From Actinomycetota bacterium (GTDB taxonomy: Bacteria > Actinomycetota > Thermoleophilia > Solirubrobacterales > Solirubrobacteraceae): a stretch of DNA of 47,583 nt. The position numbers were made by a program, and so were the translations under genes. The stretch spans positions 1-47,583 of the forward strand of contig VAYS01000011.1 in the NCBI GenBank assembly GCA_005883215.1, in the 5' to 3' direction. The notes below the pieces were generated by a model. That model was not told the origin of the DNA. It saw only the letters and a list, made by a program, of their open reading frames with translations, and did no database searches. Below, one piece after another: positions 40,533 to 47,583 of the stretch; the first letter of the stretch is position 1, and each line of letters opens with the position of its first letter.

Positions 40533-41360
40533 ATGGACAACGCACCGCTCTCTAGCTCCGCCGAGGCCCAACGCCTGGCCGTGGTCGGCCGCGGCCGGGT
40601 GGGAACCGCGCTGGCCGGCGCGCTGCGCGCCGCCGGCCACACGGTCGAGGGGCCGCTCGGGCACGAGCCCGACGTCTCGGGGGCCGACGTGGTGCTGCTG
40701 TGCGTGCCCGACTCCGAGATCGTCCGGGCCGCGGCCGCCCTGGCCCCCGGCCGTCTGGTGGGCCACTGCTCGGGCGCCACCGGGCTCGAGGCGCTCGCCC
40801 CCCATGAGCGTTTCTCGCTGCACCCGCTGATGACTCTGGCCGGCCTGCCCCCCGCCGCGCCCGGCCAGGGCGCCGGGCCGGATCCCACCGGCCCGTTGCG
40901 GGGCGCCGGATGCGCGATCGCCGGCAGCTCGCCGAGAGCCCGGACCGTAGCCGAGGGCTTGGCGCGCTCGGTTGGGATGCGCCCGTTCGAGGTCGGGCCC
41001 GAGGACCGCGCCGCCTATCACGCCGCGGCAGCGCTGGCCTCCAACTTCCTGGTCACCCTCGAGTCGGCGGCCGAGCGCCTGGCCGCCACCGCGGGCGTCG
41101 ATCGGGCCGAGCTCGTGCCGCTCGTGCGCGCCACGGTCGAGAACTGGGCCCGGGCCGGCGCCGGCGCCCTCACCGGGCCGATCGCCCGCGGCGACCACGC
41201 CACCGTGCAGCGCCACCGGGCCGCGGTGCTCGAGCGGGCCCCCGACCTCCTCGAGCTGTTCGACGCGCTGGCCGCCGCCACCGCCGCGCTGGCCCCGGGC
41301 GCGTCGGCGGCGGCCGGGGCCGATCCCCGCCAGCGCGAGACCGAGGCGGTGGGGGCATGA
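40533..41360 (+). CDS. Rossmann-like and DUF2520 reductase, candidate alternative ketopantoate reductase
   Basis: 275 residues. N-terminal NADP-type Rossmann domain: RLAVVGRGRVGTALAGAL (GxGxxG), VVLLCVPDSEI and VGHCSGATGLEAL; then SLHPLMTLAG, and a C-terminal all-helical DUF2520 domain (about 150-255) with YHAAAALASNFLVTL. It resembles ketopantoate and 3-hydroxyacid reductases. It overlaps panC (ATGA) in an operon that has panC, panD and panB but no panE, so it may supply the missing ketopantoate reduction, as reported for PanG-type proteins. That assignment is inference from context. Confidence 0.85.
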   Translation: MDNAPLSSSAEAQRLAVVGRGRVGTALAGALRAAGHTVEGPLGHEPDVSGADVVLLCVPDSEIVRAAAALAPGRLVGHCSGATGLEALAPHERFSLHPLMTLAGLPPAAPGQGAGPDPTGPLRGAGCAIAGSSPRARTVAEGLARSVGMRPFEVGPEDRAAYHAAAALASNFLVTLESAAERLAATAGVDRAELVPLVRATVENWARAGAGALTGPIARGDHATVQRHRAAVLERAPDLLELFDALAAATAALAPGASAAAGADPRQRETEAVGA

Positions 41361-42349
41361 GCGGCCGCCTCCCCGCCGTGGCGCGAACCGTCGTCGACGT
41401 GCGTGGCGGGGTGGCGCGCGCCCGCGCCGGCGGTCGCTCGATCGGACTCGTGCCCACGATGGGCGCGCTGCACGAGGGCCACCTGTCCCTGATCCGCCGG
41501 GCCCGGGCCCAATGCGACTACGTCGTCGTCTCGATCTTCGTCAACCCCACCCAGTTCTCTCCCGGTGAAGACCTCGAGGCCTACCCCCGGGATGAGGAGC
41601 GCGACCTGGCCCTCGCCGGCGAGGCCGGGGCGCACCTGGCCTTCCTCCCGCCCGCCCCGGAGATCTATCCCCCCGGGCACGCCACCACGGTCACCGTCGC
41701 CGGCCTAACCGAGCGGCTGTGCGGCGCCACCCGCGGCCCCGAGCACTTCTCCGGCGTGGCCACCGTGGTCATCAAGCTGCTCAACATCGTCGCCCCCGAC
41801 GTGGCCTACTTCGGCCAGAAGGACTTCCAGCAGACGGTGGTGATCCGCCGGATGGTGGCCGACCTGAACCTGCCCGTGCGGATCGAGGTGTGCCCGACGG
41901 TGCGCGAGCCCGATGGGCTGGCGCTGTCGAGCCGCAACGCCTATCTGACCGACGGCGAGCGGCCCCGCGCCCGCGCCCTCCACGAGGCCCTGCGGGCCGC
42001 CGAGGGGGCGATCGCCGACGGCGAGCGCTCCCCCGTGCGGGTGCTGGCGGCGGGGCGGGCGGCGATGGCCGAACGGGGCGTGGAGCCCGAGTACCTGGAG
42101 CTGGTCGATCCCGACACGCTGGCGCCGCTTGATCAGGTGGGCGGGCCGGCGCTGGTGGCGGTTGCCGCCCGGGTGGGGCGCGCCCGCCTCATCGACAACG
42201 CCCTCATCGAGGTGCCCTACCAGTCCGCCCCGAACCCCGACCTGGCCGCCGGGGCGTCCCCGGCGCAGTCTGACCTTGTTTCCATCCCATCCATCCCACC
42301 CGGCCCCGGCCGGACGAACGCGGGAGCCAAGCAACCATGCAGCGCGTGA
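41357..42349 (+). CDS. panC: Pantothenate synthetase
   Basis: 330 residues from ATG at 41357. It joins pantoate and beta-alanine using ATP. PTMGALHEGHLSLIRRA (33-49, nucleotide site), FVNPTQF, the FGQKDFQQ loop and LSSRNAYL are intact. Usual members end near residue 285; here about 45 residues of Pro/Ser/Ala sequence follow (SAPNPDLAAGASP onward), and the gene overlaps panD by 13 bp. The tail is probably unstructured. Confidence 0.97.
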   Translation: MSGRLPAVARTVVDVRGGVARARAGGRSIGLVPTMGALHEGHLSLIRRARAQCDYVVVSIFVNPTQFSPGEDLEAYPRDEERDLALAGEAGAHLAFLPPAPEIYPPGHATTVTVAGLTERLCGATRGPEHFSGVATVVIKLLNIVAPDVAYFGQKDFQQTVVIRRMVADLNLPVRIEVCPTVREPDGLALSSRNAYLTDGERPRARALHEALRAAEGAIADGERSPVRVLAAGRAAMAERGVEPEYLELVDPDTLAPLDQVGGPALVAVAARVGRARLIDNALIEVPYQSAPNPDLAAGASPAQSDLVSIPSIPPGPGRTNAGAKQPCSA

Positions 42350-42717
42350 TGCTCAAGTCCAAGATCCACCGGGCCACGGTGACCGACTGCGACCTGCACT
42401 ACGTGGGATCGATCACCGTGGATCCCGACCTGCTCGAGGCGGGGGACATCCTCATCCACGAGCAGGTGCACGTCGTCGACATCGACAACGGGCAGCGGTT
42501 CGTCACCTACGCGATCGCCGGAGAGCGGGGATCGGGCGACATGAAGGTCAACGGGGCCGCGGCCCGCCTGGTGCAGCGGGGGGACACGATCATCGTGTTC
42601 TCCTACGCCAGCTACCACCGCGAGGACCTCGAGCGCTACGAGCCCCGCGTCGTGCACGTAAACGCCCACAACGAGATCGTCAAAGTCGACGCGGAGGTGG
42701 GGACCCTCGTCTCCTGA
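42337..42717 (+). CDS. panD: Aspartate 1-decarboxylase (pyruvoyl enzyme)
   Basis: 126 residues. It makes beta-alanine from aspartate. The proenzyme cleavage site is Gly24-Ser25 in LHYVGSITVD, which yields the pyruvoyl group. MLKSKIHRATVT with the substrate-binding Lys9, and TYAIAGERGSG, are family signatures. The start lies inside the end of panC. Confidence 0.97.
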   Translation: MQRVMLKSKIHRATVTDCDLHYVGSITVDPDLLEAGDILIHEQVHVVDIDNGQRFVTYAIAGERGSGDMKVNGAAARLVQRGDTIIVFSYASYHREDLERYEPRVVHVNAHNEIVKVDAEVGTLVS

Positions 42718-42748
42718 GGGCCTCAACCTGCGCAGATCGGAGCACTCC

Positions 42749-43633
42749 ATGTCCGCCGTACCGAAGGCCGACCAGGTCACTGCCCAGGGGCGGCTGCCGA
42801 TGACGCTGCCACGCCTGGCGGAGAAGAAGCAGCTCGGCGAGCCGATCGTGATGATCACCGCCTACGACTATCCGTCCGCCGAGGTCGCCGAGGCCTCCGG
42901 CGTCGACGTGGTCCTGGTCGGCGACTCCGCCGCCATGACCGTGCTCGGCTACCCCTCCACCGTCCCGGTCTCCACCGACGAGCTGCTGATGCTCGCCGCC
43001 GCGGCGCGGCGCGGGCTGCGCTCCCCGCTGCTGGTGGGCGATCTGCCCTTCGGCTCCTACGAGGCCTCCGACGAGCAGGCGGTGGCCACCGCCCAGCGCT
43101 TCGTCAAGGAGGCGGGCTGCGACGCGGTCAAGCTCGAGGGCGGGGGCACGTCGGTGTCCCGCGCGCGAGCGATCGCCGATGCGGGCATCCCGGTGATGGG
43201 CCACGTGGGCCTCACCCCGCAGACGGCGACGGCGCTGGGGGGCTACCGGGCCCAGGGCCGGACGGCTCAACGGGCGGCCGAGGTGACCCGCGACGCGCTG
43301 GCGCTCCAGGAGGCGGGGTGCTTCTCCATCGTCTTCGAGGCGATCCCGGCCGCGGTGGCCGCCGAGATCATGACCCGCCTGCAGATCCCGGTCATCGGCA
43401 TCGGCGCGGGCGCGGACACCGACGGCCAGGTGCTGGTGTTTCACGACCTGCTGGGGATCTACGAGGGCCACGCGCCGCGCTTCGCCAAGCGCTACGCCGA
43501 GCTCAAGGGGCAGATGGTGGCCGCGGTGGCCGAGTACGCCGACGACGTGCGCCAGCGGCGGTTCCCCGGCCCCGAGCACACCTACTCGATCGACCCCGAG
43601 GAGCTGGCCGCGTTTCAGGCCCAGCTGGGCTGA
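42749..43633 (+). CDS. panB: 3-methyl-2-oxobutanoate hydroxymethyltransferase (ketopantoate synthase)
   Basis: 294 residues. MITAYDYPSAEVAEASGVD, LVGDSAAMTVLGYPST (metal-binding Asp), DLPFGSYEAS, VKLEGG, PVMGHVGLTPQ and a catalytic-type Glu in FEAIPAAVAAEI identify PanB, which makes ketopantoate from 2-oxoisovalerate and methylene-tetrahydrofolate. It lies 31 nt after panD, last gene of the operon. Confidence 0.97.
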   Translation: MSAVPKADQVTAQGRLPMTLPRLAEKKQLGEPIVMITAYDYPSAEVAEASGVDVVLVGDSAAMTVLGYPSTVPVSTDELLMLAAAARRGLRSPLLVGDLPFGSYEASDEQAVATAQRFVKEAGCDAVKLEGGGTSVSRARAIADAGIPVMGHVGLTPQTATALGGYRAQGRTAQRAAEVTRDALALQEAGCFSIVFEAIPAAVAAEIMTRLQIPVIGIGAGADTDGQVLVFHDLLGIYEGHAPRFAKRYAELKGQMVAAVAEYADDVRQRRFPGPEHTYSIDPEELAAFQAQLG

Positions 43634-43714
43634 GCGCCCGCTGGCGCAGCGCGTCGGCCAAGACGGTTCCCGGTCACCTGGCGCATCGCCGGCTCGGGCC
43701 CGGTCCCTCTCCGC

Positions 43715-44335
43715 TCAGGACCCGGCGCCCACCCGCCTGAGCGCACGAGCGGGGGCGCCGGCGGCAATCGAGCCCGGCTCGAGGTCCCCGGTGACCACGC
43801 TGTTGGCGCCGATCACGCAGCGCTCGCCGACGGTCACGCCGCTGGTGATGACGACGTTGGCGCCGCACCACACGTTGTCGCCGATCCGCGTCGGGCCCTT
43901 GGTGGTGAAACCTTGCCAGGTGATCGGCTTGTCGGGGTCGTCGAAGCGGTGGTTGGCGTCGGTGATGAAGCAGCCGTTGGCGAACATGCAGTGATCGCCG
44001 ATCTCGACCAGCTCCATGGCGGCCACCATCACGCCCAGGTTCAGGTAGGAGTCCGAGCCGATGCGCACCCGCGCTGGCGCCGGCGCAGTGATCCACACCC
44101 CCGGCTCCAGCAGGGTGTGCCGGCCGACCGCCAGGCGGCCCTCGCGCAGCGCCTCGAGCACATTGCCGTGCACCGGCCAGCGCACGAACGCCTGTCGACG
44201 CATGAACTCCCAGTGGATCCGCACGCGGTTCCAGGGCAGGCTGTTGCGCTCATACCAGCGCCACTTCTGCGCCCACAGGCGGGCCCGTCGGGCGAGCTCA
44301 GCCGCGGTCGGCGTCTCGGCGGGGGGGCCAACCAT
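43715..44335 (-). CDS. Left-handed beta-helix (hexapeptide) O-acetyltransferase
   Basis: 206 residues. An N-terminal helical segment with several Trp/Arg (KWRWYERNSLPWNRVRIHWE) is followed by hexapeptide repeats from about residue 65: RLAVGRHTLLEPGVWI, VRIGSDSYLNLGV, LVEIGDHCMFANG, then TDANHRFDDPDKP holding the catalytic-type His, and TRIGDNVWCGANVVITSGVTVG. Family members acetylate sugars. It probably serves surface-glycan modification; it is not in an operon with the main cluster. Confidence 0.88.
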   Translation of the reverse strand: MVGPPAETPTAAELARRARLWAQKWRWYERNSLPWNRVRIHWEFMRRQAFVRWPVHGNVLEALREGRLAVGRHTLLEPGVWITAPAPARVRIGSDSYLNLGVMVAAMELVEIGDHCMFANGCFITDANHRFDDPDKPITWQGFTTKGPTRIGDNVWCGANVVITSGVTVGERCVIGANSVVTGDLEPGSIAAGAPARALRRVGAGS

Positions 44336-44377
44336 GGCGGCAGGATCGCAGCAGGTGACGCCCGGCTGAGCGGGCGC

Positions 44378-47257
44378 TCAGGCCGCCGCCGCGGTGGGTT
44401 GCCGGCGGCGGCGCGCGACCCGCGCAGACGCCGGCTTGACCAGCTCGGTCAGGAACTGGCCGGTGTAGGAGCTGGGCACGGCGGCCACTTCCTCGGGGGT
44501 CCCCGCGGCGATCACCTCTCCCCCATCCTCGCCCCCCTCGGGGCCCATGTCGATTATCTGGTCGGCCGACTTGACCACGTCGAGGTTGTGCTCGATCACC
44601 ACCACCGTGTTACCGGCGTCGACCAGGCGCTGGAGCACGTCGAGCAGCTTTTGGACGTCGGCGAAGTGCAGTCCGGTGGTGGGCTCGTCGAGGATGTAGA
44701 GCGTCGAGCCGGTGGCGATCTTCGAGAGCTCGGTGGCCAGCTTGACCCGCTGGGCCTCTCCGCCGGAGAGCGTGGTCGCGGGCTGGCCCAGGCGCATGTA
44801 GCCCAGGCCGACGGCGTCGAGGGTCTCCAGCCGTCGGCGGATCTTCGGGATGTGGGCGAAGAACTCGAGCGCCTGTTCGACCGGCATGTCGAGCACGTCG
44901 GCGATCGTCTTGCCCTTGAAGCGGATGTCCAGCGTCTCGCGGTTATAGCGCTTGCCGTGACACTGCTCGCAGGGGACATAGACATCGGGCAGGAAGTGCA
45001 TCTCGATCTTGATCTGGCCGTCGCCCCGGCACACCTCGCAGCGTCCGCCCTTGACGTTGAACGAGAACCGTCCGGGCTTGTAGCCCCGCACGCGCGATTC
45101 GGGCGTCCGGGCGAACAGGTCGCGGATGACGTCGAACAGGCCGGTGTAAGTGGCCGCGTTGGAGCGCGGCGTGCGTCCGATCGGAGACTGGTCAACGGCG
45201 ATGATCTTGTCCACCGTCTCCAGGCCGCGCACCTGGCGGTGAGCGCCTGGGCGCTGGCGGGCGCGGTGCAGTCGGTTGGCCAGCGCCTTGTAGAGGACCT
45301 CGTTGACCAGCGTGGACTTACCCGAGCCCGAGACCCCGGTCACGCAGTTGAAGGTGCCCAGCGGCACCCGCACGTCGATCTCCTTGAGGTTGTGCTCGCT
45401 CGCGCCCAGCACCTCGAGGTAGCCGCCGGGCTTGCGCCGGCGCTTGGGCGCCTCGATCGCCTGCTGGCCCGAGAGGAACTGGCCGGTGAGTGACTGCTCG
45501 ACGGCCTGCACGTCGGCGGCGCTGCCCTGGGCGACGACGTGGCCGCCGTGCTCGCCCGCTCCCGGTCCTAGGTCGACCAGGTGGTCGGCGGACCGCATGG
45601 TCTGCTCGTCGTGCTCGACGACGATCACCGTGTTGCCCAGATCGCGCAGCCGCTCGAGCGTGGCGATCAGCCGCGCGTTGTCGCGTTGGTGCAGGCCGAT
45701 CGACGGCTCGTCGAGGATGTAGAGCACGCCGACCAGCGACGAGCCGATCTGGGTGGCCAGCCGGATGCGCTGGGCCTCTCCCCCCGACAGCGTCGCCGCC
45801 GCCCGATCCATCGACAGGTAGCCGATCCCCACGTCCTCGAGGAAGCGCAGGCGCTCGGCGATCTCGCGCAGCACCAGCCGCGCGATGTGGCGCTCGGTCT
45901 CGGTCAGCTCGATCTGCGTCAGCCACTCGCCGGCGCGCTTTACCGACAGGGCGCAGAACTCGTGGATGGCCAGCCCGCCCACCAGCACGGCGCGCGACTC
46001 GGGGCGCAGGCGGGCGCCGCCGCACGCCGGGCACGCCCGCTCGGACATGAACTCCTCGATCTTCTCTCGCGTCCAGTCCGAGTCGGTCTCCCGATAGCGC
46101 CGCTCCAGGTTGGGGATGATGCCCTCGAAGCGGGTGGCGTACGAGCGCCGGCGCCCGTAGCGGTTGCGGTAGGAGACCTGGATGCGCTCGCCGTTGGTCC
46201 CGTACAGGTAGAGCTCCCGGTCGGCCTCGTCCAGCTCCTCCCAGGACACCTCCAGGTCGACGCCGTAGCGGTCGGCGATCGCCTCGGTGATCTGCTCGTA
46301 GTAGTTGGAGGCGCTGTTGGCCCACGGGGCCAGGGCTCCCGCGCCGATCGACAGCGTGGGATCGGGCACCACCAGGTCGGGGTCGATCTCCATCTGGGCG
46401 CCGAGACCGGTGCACCGCTCGCACGCGCCGTGGGGTGAGTTGAACGAGAACACGCGCGGCTCGAGCTCGATCAGCGAGGGGCCGTGCTCGGGGCAGGCGA
46501 AGCGCTCGGAGAAGGTCAGCGTCTCCTCGTCTCGATCGACGAGCTCGATGTCGACGAGCCCGTCGGCCAGCGCCACCGCCGTCTCGATCGAGTCGGCCAG
46601 GCGCTTGCGCAGGTCGGGGCGCATCACCAGGCGATCGATGACCACCGCGATGTCGTGCTTGAACTTCTTGTCGAGCTTGATCTCGTCTTCGAGCAGGCGT
46701 AGCTCGCCGTCGACCTTGACCCGGGTGAACCCCTCCTGGCGAAGCTCGTCGAGCAGCTTGGCGTACTCGCCCTTGCGTCCGCGGACCATGGGCGCCAGCA
46801 CCATGAGGCGGGTACCGTCGTCGAACTCCATGACCCGGTCGATGATCTGCTCGGCCGACTGCCCGGCGATGGGGCGCCCACACGTCGGGCAATGCGGCTT
46901 GCCGATCCGGGCCCACAGCAGGCGCAGGTAGTCGTATATCTCGGTCACGGTGCCCACCGTGGAGCGCGGGTTGCGCGACGTCGTCTTCTGGTCGATCGAG
47001 ATCGCCGGCGAGAGCCCCTCGATCGAGTCCACGTCGGGCTTGTCCATCTGCCCCAGGAACTGGCGCGCGTAGGCGGACAGCGATTCGACGTAGCGGCGTT
47101 GGCCCTCGGCGTAGATCGTGTCGAAGGCCAGCGACGATTTCCCGGACCCCGAGAGGCCGGTGATGACGATCAGCGCCTCCCGCGGGAGCGCGACCGTTAT
47201 GTCTTTGAGGTTGTGCTCGCGCGCTCCCGATACGACGAGCAGCTCATGGGGCGTCAT
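44378..47257 (-). CDS. uvrA: Excinuclease ABC subunit A
   Basis: 959 residues. DNA damage recognition ATPase of nucleotide excision repair. First ABC ATPase: P-loop GLSGSGKS (34-41), zinc site CPTCGRP and signature [12 protein letters not shown]; second: [11 protein letters not shown], zinc finger CEVCRGDGQ...CEQC and [14 protein letters not shown]. Full length. ATG at 47257 lies 8 nt after TAGAAT, with no SD, and a LexA box occupies the promoter spacer. Confidence 0.98.
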   Translation of the reverse strand: MTPHELLVVSGAREHNLKDITVALPREALIVITGLSGSGKSSLAFDTIYAEGQRRYVESLSAYARQFLGQMDKPDVDSIEGLSPAISIDQKTTSRNPRSTVGTVTEIYDYLRLLWARIGKPHCPTCGRPIAGQSAEQIIDRVMEFDDGTRLMVLAPMVRGRKGEYAKLLDELRQEGFTRVKVDGELRLLEDEIKLDKKFKHDIAVVIDRLVMRPDLRKRLADSIETAVALADGLVDIELVDRDEETLTFSERFACPEHGPSLIELEPRVFSFNSPHGACERCTGLGAQMEIDPDLVVPDPTLSIGAGALAPWANSASNYYEQITEAIADRYGVDLEVSWEELDEADRELYLYGTNGERIQVSYRNRYGRRRSYATRFEGIIPNLERRYRETDSDWTREKIEEFMSERACPACGGARLRPESRAVLVGGLAIHEFCALSVKRAGEWLTQIELTETERHIARLVLREIAERLRFLEDVGIGYLSMDRAAATLSGGEAQRIRLATQIGSSLVGVLYILDEPSIGLHQRDNARLIATLERLRDLGNTVIVVEHDEQTMRSADHLVDLGPGAGEHGGHVVAQGSAADVQAVEQSLTGQFLSGQQAIEAPKRRRKPGGYLEVLGASEHNLKEIDVRVPLGTFNCVTGVSGSGKSTLVNEVLYKALANRLHRARQRPGAHRQVRGLETVDKIIAVDQSPIGRTPRSNAATYTGLFDVIRDLFARTPESRVRGYKPGRFSFNVKGGRCEVCRGDGQIKIEMHFLPDVYVPCEQCHGKRYNRETLDIRFKGKTIADVLDMPVEQALEFFAHIPKIRRRLETLDAVGLGYMRLGQPATTLSGGEAQRVKLATELSKIATGSTLYILDEPTTGLHFADVQKLLDVLQRLVDAGNTVVVIEHNLDVVKSADQIIDMGPEGGEDGGEVIAAGTPEEVAAVPSSYTGQFLTELVKPASARVARRRRQPTAAAA

Positions 47258-47265
47258 CCGGTCCC

Positions 47266-47294
47266 ATTCTAGGGCGGCGAACAGACGTTCGAAA
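47266..47294 (-). promoter_or_regulatory. uvrA promoter, leaderless arrangement
   Basis: Minus strand: TTTCGA (47294-47289) as a weak -35, a 17-bp spacer, and TAGAAT (47271-47266) as -10. The -10 ends 8 nt before ATG at 47257, so the transcript probably starts at or next to the start codon. Confidence 0.6.
47278..47291. promoter_or_regulatory. SOS (LexA) box in the uvrA promoter
   Basis: CGAACAGACGTTCG matches CGAAC-RNRY-GTTCG with perfect arms. It lies between the -35 and the -10, a typical repression position, and uvrA is a classic SOS gene. This anchors the LexA motif for the genome. Confidence 0.75.
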
Positions 47295-47327
47295 CGGCGT
47301 CAGGACCGCCGCCGGGCCACGCCCGGG

Positions 47328-47338
47328 CCCCCCCCCCC
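47328..47338. repeat. C11 homopolymer
   Basis: Eleven consecutive C on the plus strand, in the non-coding gap between the last small gene and the uvrA promoter. The exact length may be unreliable in some sequencing data. Confidence 0.9.
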
Positions 47339-47401
47339 GCCCGTGCCGGGGTAAGCCGACGCGGGCGGTGCCCGCCGGCCCCACCCGTCATCGACCTCGC
47401 G

Positions 47402-47581
47402 TCAGCGGCGCCGAAAGCCCGCGCCGATCCGCGGTCGCCGGCTCCGGGAGTCGCGCCGGTCGCAGTATGACCAGGCATACAGCCACAGCGCCGCACGGTC
47501 CTCGGGATCCAGGCGAGCGGGCTCGACCACGCTGCGCTCGACGTCGACGAGAGACTTCTCCTCGTCGAGCGCAACTCTCAC
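47402..47581 (-). CDS. Short conserved-looking protein, possibly extending beyond the right edge
   Basis: 59 residues if it starts at GTG 47581; the frame is open to the window end, so a start outside is possible. Sequence features: an acidic N-terminal half (RVALDEEKSLVDVERSV), a central LDPEDRAALWLYAWSYCDR with several aromatic residues, and an Arg-rich tail (RSRRPRIGAGFRRR). Codon use fits a real gene and the central segment looks structured. No family recognised; it may be a small regulatory or nucleic-acid-binding protein. Confidence 0.5.
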   Translation of the reverse strand: MRVALDEEKSLVDVERSVVEPARLDPEDRAALWLYAWSYCDRRDSRSRRPRIGAGFRRR

Positions 47582-47583
47582 GC

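Noticed and set aside
43634..43647. GCGCC-CGCT-GGCGC hairpin after panB as terminator
   Set aside because: Short stem, no T-run; hairpins of this strength are frequent in this GC-rich DNA.
47269..47574. 101-residue minus-strand open frame near the right edge
   Set aside because: Composition is Gly/Arg/Pro low complexity and it crosses the uvrA promoter; the 47402-47581 frame is a better candidate.
1..47583. CRISPR arrays, insertion sequences, rRNA genes
   Set aside because: No regularly spaced direct repeats, transposase motifs or rRNA sequence seen.

Overview
The window is a very GC-rich (about 70% or more), densely coded actinobacterial chromosome segment. The best guess is class Thermoleophilia (Solirubrobacterales-like). 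The reasons are a secreted collagen-like protein with the N-terminal 'IRACVNKRTG' block common in that group, a DUF1844 protein, a K+-independent membrane pyrophosphatase, an APC permease beside a TrkA pair, and start codons that are often GTG or TTG. The lineage is inferred from gene style, not from a marker-gene search.

Layout. (1) 1-4.1 kb: secreted and surface proteins: the 3' part of a gingipain-like C25 peptidase, a small lipoprotein, a collagen-like protein, and a repeat-domain protein whose C-terminus is frameshifted. (2) 4.5-8.5 kb: a small Cys-containing protein, then a two-gene heterodimeric ABC exporter. (3) 8.5-9.4 kb: tRNA-Gln(CTG) and an HNH endonuclease gene whose start codon lies inside a perfect SOS (LexA) box. 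(4) 9.5-21.1 kb: fourteen minus-strand genes, mostly overlapping or nearly so. In transcription order these are an LPxTG surface protein, tsaE-tsaB-rimI-tsaD (tRNA t6A synthesis and N-acetylation), glutaredoxin, rex, a GCS2 ligase, a DUF1844 protein, hppA, a small membrane protein, an APC permease-UspA fusion and two TrkA/RCK proteins. (5) 21.2-39.5 kb: a surface-polysaccharide locus with an O-antigen ligase/polymerase-like protein, three large GT-C-like membrane proteins, two GT2 enzymes, a methyltransferase-GT2 fusion, an acyltransferase-3, a Wzx-like flippase, three GT4-type transferases and an RfbH-type 3-dehydrase. (6) 39.5-43.6 kb: family-4 uracil-DNA glycosylase with a C-terminal clamp-binding-like motif, then a pantothenate operon (DUF2520 reductase-like gene, panC, panD, panB). 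(7) 43.7 kb to the end: a hexapeptide acetyltransferase, uvrA with a LexA box in its promoter, and a short ORF at the right edge.

Cross-cutting signals. Many genes that begin a transcription unit have a TANNNT (-10-like) hexamer only 6-10 nt before the start codon and no Shine-Dalgarno sequence, which points to widespread leaderless transcription. The same palindrome, CGAAC-N4-GTTCG, sits in the uvrA promoter and over the HNH gene start, which suggests that the uncharacterised HNH protein belongs to the SOS response. No CRISPR array, insertion sequence or rRNA was seen.
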